DNA from: Pseudomonadota bacterium
Lineage (GTDB): Bacteria > Pseudomonadota > Gammaproteobacteria > Burkholderiales > Casimicrobiaceae
DNA: 64,000 nucleotides
Direction: 5' to 3'
NCBI GenBank assembly: GCA_018241765.1
Contig: JAFEDD010000002.1
Span: 1 to 64,000 of the forward strand
Part shown: one piece after another, positions 26,144 through 35,155 of the stretch
Layout: every line of letters begins with the position of its first letter
Numbering within the stretch: the first letter of the stretch is position 1
Made by a program: the position numbers and the translations under genes
Notes under the pieces: model-generated
What the model was told of the DNA's origin: nothing
What the model saw: the letters and a program-made list of their open reading frames with translations, nothing else
Database searches by the model: none

Positions 26144-26265
26144 CAGCTTTGTCGTGAAAGCCGCATTCATGATGGGCTTGGAGCGTATTTCTTGCAAAAG
26201 TCGAGTTTTGGCCATTTGTGCGTCCAAGCCCGTTGTGGACGCCATTTGCACAAAAAGATGTTGAC
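26143..26265. repeat. Interspersed palindromic repeat, copy 4
   Basis: Full-length copy inside the efflux operon, between adaptor and pump. Left arm CTTTGTCGTGAAAGCCGC then ATTCATGATGGGCTTGG, centre AAGTCGAGTT (one base off), right arm CCAAGCCCGTTGTGGACGCC then ATTTGCACAAAAAGATG, ending TTGAC. The left end touches the stop codon of the adaptor gene. Confidence 0.8.
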
Positions 26266-26322
26266 TGCGCGGCGTCGTTTGCCGCGTGTTGAAGGTCGCC
26301 GCGCGGCGCCGGGAGACGGACC

Positions 26323-29300
26323 ATGAAGTTCTTTGATCTGTGCATCAAGCGACCGGTGCTCGCCACCGTGCTCTCGCTGGTCGTCGTGCTGCTCGGGCTG
26401 ATCGGCTACACGCGGCTGTCGATCCGTGAATACCCGAAGATCGACGAGCCGATCGTCAGCGTCAGCACGACCTACAAGGGCGCCTCGCCCGAGGTCATCG
26501 AATCGCAGATCACCAAGACGCTCGAGGATTCGCTCTCCGGCATCGAGGGCGTCAACCTCATCACGTCGAACTCGCGCAGCGAGCGTAGCGACATCACGGT
26601 GTCGTTCAAGATCACGAAGGACCCCGACGTCGCCGCCGCCGAGGTGCGCGACAAGGTGGCGCGGGTGCGGGCGCGTCTGCCGGCCGCGGCGGATGAGCCG
26701 GTCATCGCCAAGGTCGAGGCCGATTCCTTCCCGGTCATGTGGTTTGCGCTGACCTCCGACAGCCACAACCAACTGCAACTCTCCGACGCCGTCAACCGCA
26801 TCATCAAGCCGCGCATGCTGGTGCTGCCCGGGGCGGCCGATCTGCGCATCTTCGGCGAACGCAAGATCTCGATGCGCATCTACATCGACCCGGCCAAGCT
26901 CGCCGCCTACCGCCTGACGGTGGCTGACGTCGAGGCGGCGCTGCGCGCCCAGAATGTGGAGATTCCGGCCGGTCGCATCGAGAGCCGGCTGCGCGAATTC
27001 AACGTGCTGGCGCAGACGGACTTGCAGACCGTCGATGAGTTCGGCGCCATCGTCATCGCGCAATCCTCGGGCTATCCGATCCGCATCCGCGATGTCGCGC
27101 GGGTCGAGATCGGTGCGGCCGAGGAGCGCGGCTTCCAGCGTTTCATGGGGCGCACGGCGGTCGGCTTCGGCATCATCCGGCAGTCCACCGGCAACCCGCT
27201 CGAACTGTCGAAGGCGGTGCTCTCCGAGATGCCGCGCATCCAGGAATCGCTGCCGCAGGGCATGAAGATCGAGCTCAACTACGACAGCTCGGTGTTCATC
27301 GCGCAGTCCATCAAGGCAGTGTTCTCGACGATCGGCGAGGCCGTGCTGCTCGTCGCGCTGGTCATCTTCTTCTTCCTGCGCAGCCTGCGCGCGACGATCA
27401 TCCCGCTGATCACGATCCCGGTGTCGCTGACCGGCGCGTTCTTCCTGATGTACCTCTTCGGTTTCACGATCAACACGCTGACGCTCTTGGCGATGGTGCT
27501 CGCCGTCGGGCTCGTCGTCGACGACGCCATCGTCGTGCTCGAGAACATCCATCGCCACATCGAGTCGGGCATGACGCGGGTGCAGGCCGCGCTGGTCGGC
27601 ATGCGCGAGATCGGCTTCGCGGTGGTGGCGATGACGCTCTCGCTCGCCGCCGTGTTCGCGCCGCTCGCGTTCGCCACCGGCCGCACGGGGCGGCTGTTCA
27701 TCGAATTCGCGCTGGCGCTGGCCGGCGCCGTCGTCGTCTCCGGCTTCGTCGCGCTGACGCTGTCGCCGATGATGTGCTCGCTGCTCCTGCGCCACGAGGC
27801 GAAACACTCGGCGCTCTACAACGCGATCGAGCGTGGCTTCGACGCCTTCACGCGCGGCTACCGGCGCGCGCTGAATCTGGCGCTCGACAACCGGCTGATC
27901 GTGGTGCTGGTGGCGCTCGTCGTCGCCGGTCTCGCCGCCGTGCTGTTCAAGGTGACCAAAACCGAGCTTGCGCCGCTCGAGGACCGGGGCGTGATCTTCG
28001 GCTTCATCTCGGCGCCCGAGGGCTCGACCTCGGACTACCTGATCAAGTACGTGCGTCAGGTCGAGGACATCTACAAGACGCTGCCGGAGACGCAGGCCTA
28101 TGGCGGCAACGGCGGCTTCCCCAACGTCTCCGACGGCACCGCCATCCTGCGCCTGAAGGACTGGAGCGAGCGCACGCGCTCGCAGGCCGACGTCGCGCGC
28201 GAGCTGATGCCGAAGTTCCAGGCGCTCGCGGGCGTGCAGGCGTTCCCCTCGCAGCCGGGTTCGCTCGGGCAGAGCGCGCGGGCCAAGCCGGTCGAATTCG
28301 TGCTGATGGCGCCGGTGCCCTACGAGCAGATGCAGAGCTACGTCAACGCGATGCAGGCGGAGATGCAGAAAAACCCCGGCTTCACCAACATCGACACCGA
28401 CTTGCGCATGAACACGCCCGAGCTTCGCGTGCGCGTCAACCGCGATCGCGTACTCGACGTCGGCGCCAACGTCGACGTCGTCGGCCGCACGCTGGAGACG
28501 ATGCTCGGCGGGCGTCTGGTCACCCGCTTCAAGCAGGATGGCGAGCAGTACGACGTCATCGTGCAGGTCGCGCGTGACGGCCGCGACACGCCCGAGCGCA
28601 TCAGCGAGATCCACGTCCGCAACCGCAGCGGCGACATGGTGCCGCTCGCCAATCTGGTCACCGTGCGCGAGGGCGTGAGCCCGCGCGCCATCGCCCACTT
28701 CCAGCGCGTGCGGGCCGCCACGGTCAACGCCAATCTCGCCCCCGGCTACACGCAGGGCGAGGCGCTCGCCTACATGGCCGAGGCCGCCAAGCGCGTGCTG
28801 CCGGGCACCGTGCAGACCGACCTGTCGGGCTCGGCGCGCGAGTTCCGCGACTCATCGAGCGACATCTACTTCGTGTTTCTGCTCGCGCTCGGTTTCATCT
28901 ACCTCGTGCTCGCCGCGCAGTTCGAGAGCTTCATCGATCCGCTCATCATCATGCTCACGGTGCCGCTGTCGATGGCCGGCGCGCTGCTCGCGCTGCAACT
29001 GACCGGCAACACGCTGAACATCTATTCGCAGATCGGCCTCATCACGCTGGTCGGCCTCATCACGAAGCACGGCATCCTGCTGGTGGAATTCAGCAACCAG
29101 TTGCGCGATCAGGGTCGCAGCATCCGCGATGCCGTCATCGAAGCGGCGGTACTGCGCCTGCGCCCGATCCTGATGACCACGGGCGCCATGGTGCTTGGCG
29201 CCATTCCGCTGGCGCGCGCGGTGGGCGCCGGCGCCGAAAGCCGCCAGGCCATCGGCTGGGTCATCGTCGGCGGTCTGCTGCTCGGCACGCTGCTGACGTT

Positions 29301-29415
29301 GTTCGTGGTGCCGACAGCGTACACTCTGCTCGCTCGAACGAAACGGGGCGAGCGCGCGCGCGAAATCGAACGGGCGGAACAACTGACGCATGGCGCGCAG
29401 GTGGCCGGAGAATGA
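26323..29415 (+). CDS. RND multidrug efflux permease
   Basis: Inner-membrane proton-driven efflux pump of 1030 residues, HAE1/MdtBC-like. The N-terminus is typical (MKFFDLCIKRPVLATVLSLV, then LSIREYPKIDEPIVSVSTTY). Helix 4 carries the proton-relay aspartates in VGLVVDDAIVVLENIHRHIE. Two large periplasmic loops and about 12 helices are present; the second half has GLITLVGLITKHGILLVEF and ARAVGAGAESRQAIGWVI. Substrates cannot be read from sequence. The partner adaptor lies upstream; no TolC-like outer-membrane gene is adjacent, so the channel must come from elsewhere. The first ATG, 10 bp behind GGGAGA, is used. Confidence 0.94.
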   Translation: MKFFDLCIKRPVLATVLSLVVVLLGLIGYTRLSIREYPKIDEPIVSVSTTYKGASPEVIESQITKTLEDSLSGIEGVNLITSNSRSERSDITVSFKITKDPDVAAAEVRDKVARVRARLPAAADEPVIAKVEADSFPVMWFALTSDSHNQLQLSDAVNRIIKPRMLVLPGAADLRIFGERKISMRIYIDPAKLAAYRLTVADVEAALRAQNVEIPAGRIESRLREFNVLAQTDLQTVDEFGAIVIAQSSGYPIRIRDVARVEIGAAEERGFQRFMGRTAVGFGIIRQSTGNPLELSKAVLSEMPRIQESLPQGMKIELNYDSSVFIAQSIKAVFSTIGEAVLLVALVIFFFLRSLRATIIPLITIPVSLTGAFFLMYLFGFTINTLTLLAMVLAVGLVVDDAIVVLENIHRHIESGMTRVQAALVGMREIGFAVVAMTLSLAAVFAPLAFATGRTGRLFIEFALALAGAVVVSGFVALTLSPMMCSLLLRHEAKHSALYNAIERGFDAFTRGYRRALNLALDNRLIVVLVALVVAGLAAVLFKVTKTELAPLEDRGVIFGFISAPEGSTSDYLIKYVRQVEDIYKTLPETQAYGGNGGFPNVSDGTAILRLKDWSERTRSQADVARELMPKFQALAGVQAFPSQPGSLGQSARAKPVEFVLMAPVPYEQMQSYVNAMQAEMQKNPGFTNIDTDLRMNTPELRVRVNRDRVLDVGANVDVVGRTLETMLGGRLVTRFKQDGEQYDVIVQVARDGRDTPERISEIHVRNRSGDMVPLANLVTVREGVSPRAIAHFQRVRAATVNANLAPGYTQGEALAYMAEAAKRVLPGTVQTDLSGSAREFRDSSSDIYFVFLLALGFIYLVLAAQFESFIDPLIIMLTVPLSMAGALLALQLTGNTLNIYSQIGLITLVGLITKHGILLVEFSNQLRDQGRSIRDAVIEAAVLRLRPILMTTGAMVLGAIPLARAVGAGAESRQAIGWVIVGGLLLGTLLTLFVVPTAYTLLARTKRGERAREIERAEQLTHGAQVAGE

Positions 29416-29431
29416 TGGACGGAGCACGGGC

Positions 29432-29962
29432 ATGAGTGTTGGCGTATCGATCAAGCCACTGACAGCAAGCGACGGCGGCATCTATCGCGCCTTGATGCTG
29501 CGCGCGTACAGCGAACATCCGGAAGCGTTCACCTCGACCTTCGAGGAGCGTGCCGGCAAACCGGTCGACTGGTGGACCAAGCGGCTGACCGACCCCACCA
29601 CCGTCACGCTGGGCGCCTTCGATGCCACCGAGGCACTGATCGGCAGCGCCCGCCTCGAAGCGTTTCAGCGCGCCCGCGAGCGCCACAAGGTTGCGCTCGC
29701 GGCGGTGTACGTCATGAAGGACTATGCCAATCGCGGCATCGGGCGTCGGTTGGTGGAAGAAGCCCTCGGCGCCTCGCGCCGCATGAATGCCGTGGAAATC
29801 ATGAACCTCACGGTCACGGCCGACAACCTGCCGGCGGTGCGCCTGTTCTCGCGCATGGGGTTCCAGACCTTCGGGCGCGAGATTCGGGCCGAGCGCAGCG
29901 AAGGGGCCTATTTCGACCGGCTCTCGATGTGGCGCCCGGTCAGCGCCGACTACATCGCCTGA
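29432..29962 (+). CDS. GNAT-family N-acetyltransferase
   Basis: 176-residue GCN5-related acetyltransferase. The fold is recognisable: an N-terminal strand and helix (YRALMLRAYSEHPEAFTSTFEE), then LAAVYVMKDYANRGIGRRLVEEAL with the acetyl-CoA binding R/Q-x-x-G-x-G/A pattern, and VTADNLPAVRLFSRMGFQTFGRE at the C-terminus. The acceptor is unknown. It starts 16 bp after the RND pump stop and may be co-transcribed with the pump, which would suggest, but not prove, a resistance role. It converges on the MarR-type regulator. Confidence 0.85.
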   Translation: MSVGVSIKPLTASDGGIYRALMLRAYSEHPEAFTSTFEERAGKPVDWWTKRLTDPTTVTLGAFDATEALIGSARLEAFQRARERHKVALAAVYVMKDYANRGIGRRLVEEALGASRRMNAVEIMNLTVTADNLPAVRLFSRMGFQTFGREIRAERSEGAYFDRLSMWRPVSADYIA

Positions 29963-29971
29963 GACGACCGC

Positions 29972-30448
29972 TCAGGCGGCCAGCACCTTCCACAGCAACT
30001 GGGCGAGCAGCGCCTGCTGCTCTTCGGTCAGCGCGTGGTTCACGCGCTGTTCGAGCGCTGTGCTGAGCGCGGGCGGATAGGGCATCACTTCCAGCGCTTT
30101 GTCGGTCAACGCATATTTCGCTGGCCGTTCGCCGAGCTCACGCACCCAGCCGCGGCCGGCCAGCCGGTTCATCAGCACCGTCGTCTGCGACGGCGAGCGG
30201 TAGACGCGTCGCGCCACCTGCGCGATGGTCGGCTCGCCGAGCGTATAGATCGCCGCGAGCGCCTGCCATTCGAGCATGCTGAGTTGATAGCGCCACAGCA
30301 CGCTGTCGAGAGCGACGAAGCAGGCATGGCCGAACCGCGCGAGCGCCGGGCTCAAGGCTTCATCGGCGACGGGCTGGCTCGTCACGGCGGCCGCTCCCCG
30401 CGCGCGCGGTGGGCGCATCAGGGTCGGATCATTGTCCTCGGGCAGCAT
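29972..30448 (-). CDS. MarR-family transcriptional regulator
   Basis: 158-residue regulator with a winged helix: LSMLEWQALAAIYTLGEPTIAQVARRVYRSPSQTTVLMNRLAGRGWVRELGER (given here as its recognisable pattern, read in two blocks), then KYALTDKALEVM wing and a helical dimerisation C-terminus. It lies between the efflux/GNAT unit (convergent) and the pteridine-reductase gene (same strand, upstream). A control of the efflux operon is plausible but the operon's promoter is 5 kb away. TATAAA lies nine bases before its ATG, so its message may have almost no leader. Confidence 0.87.
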   Translation of the reverse strand: MLPEDNDPTLMRPPRARGAAAVTSQPVADEALSPALARFGHACFVALDSVLWRYQLSMLEWQALAAIYTLGEPTIAQVARRVYRSPSQTTVLMNRLAGRGWVRELGERPAKYALTDKALEVMPYPPALSTALEQRVNHALTEEQQALLAQLLWKVLAA

Positions 30449-30477
30449 GATGCGGCGTTTATATCACGCGCGTGTCG

Positions 30478-31224
30478 TCAAATGGCGATGCTGCGCCCGC
30501 CGTCGACGGCGATCGTGTGGCCGGTGACGTAATCGGCGTCGCAGACCAGATATTTCACGGCTTCCGCCACCTGCGCGGCGCCGCCTTCGCGTCCAAGCGG
30601 CACCGTCGCGAGGATGCGTCGACGCTCGGCCTCGTCGATCTGCCCGTCGAGCGGCCACGCGATCGGGCCCGGCGCCACCGCGTTCACGCGCACCTCCGGC
30701 GCAAGCTCTCGGGCGAGGGCGCGGGTGAGCCCCTGCAACCCCGCCTTGGCCACGTTGTAGACGAGATAACCCGGCATCGGCAACTCGCTGTGGATGTCCG
30801 TGATGTTGACGATCACGCCGCGTCTCGCGCGCAGATGCGGTGCCGCGGCCTGCGCGAGAAAAAGCGGCGCCTCGAGGTTGCTGCCCACCAACGCGCGCCA
30901 GTCGGCGGCCGTCACCGTGGCGAGCGGCGTCGGGTAGAAGGTGGAGGCGTTGTTGACCAACGCATCGAGGCGGCCGAAGTGCGCCACGACGCGCGCCACG
31001 AGGGCAGCGGGCGCGGTGCCGTCGAGCAGGTCGGCGGCGAAGGTCGCCGCGCTGTCGGCGCGCTCTGTGTTCAACCGCGCGGCGAGCGCCTCGGCGGCCG
31101 TGGCCGACGCGCGATAATGGATCGCCGCCCGAAACCCCGCATCGTGCAGTCGCCCGACGATGGCGGCCCCCAAGCGCTGGGCGCTTCCCGTCACCAGCAC
31201 CACCGGTTCGCCGCTCGTCACCAT
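30478..31224 (-). CDS. SDR-family pteridine reductase-like oxidoreductase
   Basis: 248-residue short-chain dehydrogenase. The nucleotide loop is VTGSAQRLGAAIV with the arginine typical of pteridine reductases and FolM rather than the usual TGxxxGxG. Then come VNNASTFYPTPLATV, the catalytic Tyr/Lys in YLVYNVAKAG, NAVAPGPIAWP and YVTGHTIAVDGGRSI. It probably reduces dihydrobiopterin/dihydrofolate-like substrates with NADPH. The start ATG shares the bases CATG with the ATG of the divergent methyltransferase gene, so each promoter must lie within the other gene's 5' coding region or use downstream starts. Confidence 0.87.
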   Translation of the reverse strand: MVTSGEPVVLVTGSAQRLGAAIVGRLHDAGFRAAIHYRASATAAEALAARLNTERADSAATFAADLLDGTAPAALVARVVAHFGRLDALVNNASTFYPTPLATVTAADWRALVGSNLEAPLFLAQAAAPHLRARRGVIVNITDIHSELPMPGYLVYNVAKAGLQGLTRALARELAPEVRVNAVAPGPIAWPLDGQIDEAERRRILATVPLGREGGAAQVAEAVKYLVCDADYVTGHTIAVDGGRSIAI

Positions 31225-32389
31225 GCCTGCTCCTCGCCCCGTCGTCTCCGGCCTGCCCGCGCCCACACCGGATGAGGCCGCGCATGGCGCGCGTCTGTGC
31301 GCCCATCTGCGCGAGTGCATCGCGCGGGAAACGCCGCTCGCATCAGAGCCGGAAGCGACGATCGGCTTTGCCGATTTTATGCACGAGGCGCTCTATGCGC
31401 CGGGGCTTGGCTACTACGCGGCCGGCGCCACCAAGCTCGGCGCTGCCGGCGACTTCGTCACCGCGCCCGAACTCTCGCCGCTGTTCGCCGCGACACTGAC
31501 CGACGCCTTCGCGCCCATCATGGACGAGGGCGTGCTCGAGCTTGGCGCCGGCAGTGGCCGGCTCGCGCGTGACGCCATCGCCGCCGCGCCGTCGCTCGAT
31601 GGGCGCTGGCGCGTGCTCGAAGTCAGCGCCGATCTGCGCGAGCGCCAGCGCGGCGCGCTCGAAGGCGCGGGCGTCGTCTGGCTCGACGCGCTGCCCGAGC
31701 GCCTGCGCGGCCTCGTGCTCGGCAACGAAGTGCTCGATGCCATTGCCTGCGAGATCGTGCGCCACCACGACGGGCGATACGAGCAGGCACGCGTCGCCGT
31801 CGCCGAGGCTGGCTTCGCGTGGCGTTGGCGGCCGTTGACCGACGACGGGCCGCTTCTCGCGGCGGCCCAAGTGCGCATGCCACCGATCGCGGGCTATCAG
31901 AGCGAAATCAATCTGCGCGCCGAAGCGCTGGTCGCCACGCTCGCCGAGCGGCTCGACGATGGCGCGCTGTGCTTCATCGATTACGGTTTTCCGCGCCGCG
32001 AGTACTACCACCCCGAGCGCGGCGCCGGCACGCTCGCCTGCCACTACCGGCAGCGCGTGCACTTCGATCCGCTGCAACGCGTCGGCTTGCAGGACATCAC
32101 GGCGCACGTCGACTTCACGGCCATCGCCGAGGCGGCCGTCGATGCGGGCCTCCAGGTCATCTGCTACGCCACGCAGGCGCAGTTCCTGCTGCACGCGGGG
32201 CTGCTTGGCCGGCTCGAGCGGCAGACGTTCGCCAGCGAGCGCGAGCGCGCGCTGGCCATCGGCGCCGTGCAAAAACTGCTGTCACCCGCCGAAATGGGCG
32301 AGCTCTTCAAGGTGCTCGTGGTCGGCCGTGGCGAAGCCGTCGCCAAGCTTGGCGCACTCAGTGCGTTCGACCAGAGTTACCGGCTGTAG
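31223..32389 (+). CDS. MidA/NDUFAF7-type SAM-dependent methyltransferase
   Basis: 388-residue class I methyltransferase of the DUF185/MidA family; the mitochondrial homologue NDUFAF7 methylates an arginine of a complex I subunit. The pattern is clear: IGFADFMHEALYAPGLGYYAAG, LGAAGDFVTAPELSPLFAATL, the SAM motif VLELGAGSGRLARDAI, LVLGNEVLDAIACEIV, FIDYGFPRREYYHPERGAGTLACHYRQR (two blocks) and VDFTAIAEAA. A bacterial target is not established. The first ATG overlaps the start of the divergent SDR gene; later starts would shorten only the unconserved N-terminus. Confidence 0.9.
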   Translation: MPAPRPVVSGLPAPTPDEAAHGARLCAHLRECIARETPLASEPEATIGFADFMHEALYAPGLGYYAAGATKLGAAGDFVTAPELSPLFAATLTDAFAPIMDEGVLELGAGSGRLARDAIAAAPSLDGRWRVLEVSADLRERQRGALEGAGVVWLDALPERLRGLVLGNEVLDAIACEIVRHHDGRYEQARVAVAEAGFAWRWRPLTDDGPLLAAAQVRMPPIAGYQSEINLRAEALVATLAERLDDGALCFIDYGFPRREYYHPERGAGTLACHYRQRVHFDPLQRVGLQDITAHVDFTAIAEAAVDAGLQVICYATQAQFLLHAGLLGRLERQTFASERERALAIGAVQKLLSPAEMGELFKVLVVGRGEAVAKLGALSAFDQSYRL

Positions 32390-32399
32390 CGACGCCCGG

Positions 32400-33377
32400 T
32401 CAGCGCTTCAGCAGCACCTGTCGCAACCACGCCAGACGGTCCTTGCGTGCCTCATCGTTGAGCAGTTCGTCCGATTCGTACAACTGGCGCGTCTTCGGCG
32501 TCGGCGCGGCGCGGTAGAGGTCCACCTGTTCGAGTGTCTGCGCCCAGGCGTCGCGCGTGGCGAACTGGAAGTGCAGCTTGGCCGGTGCGGCAAAGCGAAT
32601 CCAGTTTTCCGGGTCGAGCGGCGCGATGGCGTTCAGGTAGGCGATCCACGCATCCTTCTCGAAACTCTCGCGGAACGCCTTCGCGCGCGGCTGCTCGGTG
32701 ACCTGCAACCATCCGCTCGGCTTGCCCGGCGGGCTCATCAAGAGCGCGGCGTCGATGCGCGGCTCGACGGCGGTCAGCAACACGGCGGCCCACGCGCCAT
32801 AGCGCTGCCCGGCCACGGCGAGCCGCGTCAGGTCGAACTGCGGTTGCGTGGCCGCCCAGTCGAGCGCGCGGCGGGCGTCGATGACCGCGCTGCGGATGAT
32901 GTCGGCATCCCCGGCGATGTTGTCGGCGCGGGCGACGTAGGGGTGCTTGAACGGCAGTTCGACCAGGAGCGAGGCGATGCCACCGCTCGCGAGCGCCTCG
33001 GCCTCTTGCACGAACATCGCGCGTTTGACTTCCGCGCCCTCACGGTGCAACCACAGCACGGTCGGGTGCTTGCGCACCTTGCCGAGCGGAGCGACGACGG
33101 TGAGATCGATGTCGCCGTCGGGCTTTCCGAGCTTCCATTCGGTGATCGTGCAGCAGCGCGCTTTCTGGAACACGCCGCCGGCCAGCGCTGGAACGTTTGC
33201 CTCGGCGCTATAGTCGAACAACGCGGCCTGTTCGCGCGGTGCTTTTTCCGCATGCGCCTGAGGCCCGAGTGTCGCGGCGAGCGACCACAGCAGCACCGAG
33301 GTCAGTGTGACGCCATGGGAACGTCGGCGTGGCGTGGCCGTGGTGGGTGAGGTCGGCGTGGTCGTGGCGGTGTTCAA
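32400..33377 (-). CDS. Secreted alpha/beta-hydrolase-fold protein lacking the usual nucleophile
   Basis: 325-residue exported protein. The signal peptide is [23 protein letters not shown]. The alpha/beta-hydrolase layout is visible: [49 protein letters not shown] and [16 protein letters not shown] at the elbow. The elbow should read G-x-S-x-G; here it is G-Q-R-Y-G, so the serine is an arginine and classical catalysis is unlikely. A histidine occurs near the end of the core ([10 protein letters not shown]). The start is a TTG, supported by AAGGAA 12 bases upstream. Function unknown. Confidence 0.72.
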   Translation of the reverse strand: MNTATTTPTSPTTATPRRRSHGVTLTSVLLWSLAATLGPQAHAEKAPREQAALFDYSAEANVPALAGGVFQKARCCTITEWKLGKPDGDIDLTVVAPLGKVRKHPTVLWLHREGAEVKRAMFVQEAEALASGGIASLLVELPFKHPYVARADNIAGDADIIRSAVIDARRALDWAATQPQFDLTRLAVAGQRYGAWAAVLLTAVEPRIDAALLMSPPGKPSGWLQVTEQPRAKAFRESFEKDAWIAYLNAIAPLDPENWIRFAAPAKLHFQFATRDAWAQTLEQVDLYRAAPTPKTRQLYESDELLNDEARKDRLAWLRQVLLKR

Positions 33378-33432
33378 CGGTGGGGTTCCTTCGCGTATGT
33401 GGTGTCAACGCGGCGAGCCTTCGAGGTGTTTC

Positions 33433-34386
33433 ATGCTGATTCGTCGCGCATCCGATATTGTGCCTTCCGAGGTGACTCCCGAGTCGCTCTTTCGCGCCCG
33501 CCGAACGTGGCTTGGTCGCGCGGCGCTTCTTGGCGTCGCGGCCGCGGCTCCGGCGCTGCCGCTGGCGTCGGTAATGGCGCAGGGCGCGCGTCTCGCGGGC
33601 GTCAAACCCAATCCGCACTATGCGCTGGCGGGAGAGAAGACCAATCCGGTCACCGAATTTCGTTCGTACTGCAATTTTTACGAGTTCGGCAGCAGCAAGT
33701 CCGACCCCGCCCAATACGCCGGCACATTGAAGCTGCGGCCGTGGACGGTGGCCGTGGAGGGCGCCGTGCTGAAGCCGCGCACGTTCGACGTCGACGAGCT
33801 GATGCGGCTGGCGGCGCTCGAAGAGCGGGTCTATCGTTTGCGTTGCGTCGAAGGTTGGTCGATGGTGATCCCGTGGGTGGGTTTTCCGCTCTCGGCGTTG
33901 ATCCAGCAGGTGCAGCCGACCGGACAGGCGAAGTACGTCGAGTTCACGACCTTGGCCGACCGCGCGCAGATGCCCGGCGTGCGCTCGGGCATTCTCGACT
34001 GGCCCTACACCGAAGGGCTGCGGCTCGATGAGGCAATGCATCCGCTCGCGCTCTTGACGTTTGGCGCCTACGGCGAGATGCTCGCGCCGCAGAACGGCGC
34101 ACCGGTGCGCATGGTGTTGCCGTGGAAATACGGCTTCAAGAGCGCGAAGTCGATCGTGCGCATCCGCTTCGTCGAGCACGAACCGCGCAGCGCCTGGATG
34201 AAGGCGAATCCGACCGAATACGGCTTTTATGCCAATGTGAATCCCAACGTCGATCATCCGCGCTGGAGTCAGGCCAGCGAGCGCCGGCTCGGCGAGTTCG
34301 GCAAGCGAAAGACGCTGTTGTTCAACGGCTACGGCGAGCAGGTGGCCTCGCTCTACGCCGGCATGGACTTGCAGAAGTTCTACTGA
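33433..34386 (+). CDS. msrP: Protein-methionine-sulfoxide reductase, molybdopterin subunit MsrP
   Basis: Periplasmic molybdoenzyme (YedY) of 317 residues that repairs oxidised methionines in envelope proteins. A Tat signal is present ([20 protein letters not shown]). The cofactor cysteine is in [17 protein letters not shown]; other family blocks are [58 protein letters not shown] and [19 protein letters not shown]. The ATG at 33433 follows GAGGTG. msrQ lies 51 bp downstream. Confidence 0.95.
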   Translation: MLIRRASDIVPSEVTPESLFRARRTWLGRAALLGVAAAAPALPLASVMAQGARLAGVKPNPHYALAGEKTNPVTEFRSYCNFYEFGSSKSDPAQYAGTLKLRPWTVAVEGAVLKPRTFDVDELMRLAALEERVYRLRCVEGWSMVIPWVGFPLSALIQQVQPTGQAKYVEFTTLADRAQMPGVRSGILDWPYTEGLRLDEAMHPLALLTFGAYGEMLAPQNGAPVRMVLPWKYGFKSAKSIVRIRFVEHEPRSAWMKANPTEYGFYANVNPNVDHPRWSQASERRLGEFGKRKTLLFNGYGEQVASLYAGMDLQKFY

Positions 34387-34437
34387 CGGCATGGTGACCA
34401 CCGTCGCGCCGTGGCTCGCGCCTGCCCGCACCGTCGC

Positions 34438-35106
34438 ATGAGCGAGCGGTGGCAGCCCTCGCCGCGCGCCGTGCAACGCATGCGATGGGCGCTGATCGCG
34501 CTCGCGTCGCTGCCGCTTGGGCGGCTGGTCGCGGGCGCCGTGCTGGGCACGCTTGGCGCCAACCCGATCGAGGCCGTGACCCACTCCACCGGTACCTGGA
34601 CGCTCGTGATGCTCGCCGTCACGCTCGCCGTCACGCCACTGAGGCGGCTCGGCGGCTGGCCGTGGCTGCTGCGACTGCGGCGCACGCTCGGGCTGCTCAC
34701 GTTTGCGTGGGCCTGCCTGCACGCGCTGACCTACTTCTGGTTCGATCGCTTCTTCGACTGGGCCGACATCGTGCGCGACATCGGCAAGCGGCCGTTCATC
34801 ACGGCGGGGTTCGCCGCCTTCGTGCTTCTGGTGCCGCTCGCGGCGACGTCGACCAATGCCGCCATCCGCTGGCTCGGCGGGCGTCGCTGGCAGCGGTTGC
34901 ATTACGCCGTCTACGCGGTGGCCGTGCTCGGCGTCGCGCACTTCGTGTGGCTGGTCAAGAAGGATCTGCGCGAGCCGCTCATCTACGCCGCCGTGTTCGC
35001 GCTGCTATTCGCGCTGCGCATCGCCGGGTGGCTTCAGGAGGCCCGGCGTCGCGCCCGCGATGCGAAATCGGCATCACCGCTCGCCATGCGTCGCAAGGCG
35101 TTTTAG
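34438..35106 (+). CDS. msrQ: Haem-binding membrane subunit MsrQ
   Basis: Membrane b-type cytochrome (YedZ), 222 residues, that passes electrons from the quinone pool or flavin reductase to MsrP. About six helices are visible, with histidines in AVTHSTGTWTLVMLAVTLAVTP, AWACLHALTYFWFD, RRWQRLHYAVYAVAVLGVAHFVW, positions expected for haem ligands. The ferric-reductase-like core ends LIYAAVFALLFALRIAGWL. I use the ATG at 34438; a GTG 27 bases upstream is also in frame. It forms a two-gene unit with msrP. Confidence 0.92.
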   Translation: MSERWQPSPRAVQRMRWALIALASLPLGRLVAGAVLGTLGANPIEAVTHSTGTWTLVMLAVTLAVTPLRRLGGWPWLLRLRRTLGLLTFAWACLHALTYFWFDRFFDWADIVRDIGKRPFITAGFAAFVLLVPLAATSTNAAIRWLGGRRWQRLHYAVYAVAVLGVAHFVWLVKKDLREPLIYAAVFALLFALRIAGWLQEARRRARDAKSASPLAMRRKAF

Positions 35107-35155
35107 GATGCGCACTTCGGCCGCGACGGGCGGCCCTTTTCGATAGAGCCAGCTC

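Noticed and set aside
24809-26251. N-terminal extension of the Bug protein frame
   Set aside because: It is antisense to the efflux adaptor gene and ends in an obvious signal peptide start at 24808, so the extension is not real.
26167-28698. Antisense open frame of over 800 codons under the RND pump
   Set aside because: Arg/His/Asp-rich composition typical of antisense frames in GC-rich DNA; the sense strand is a full RND pump.
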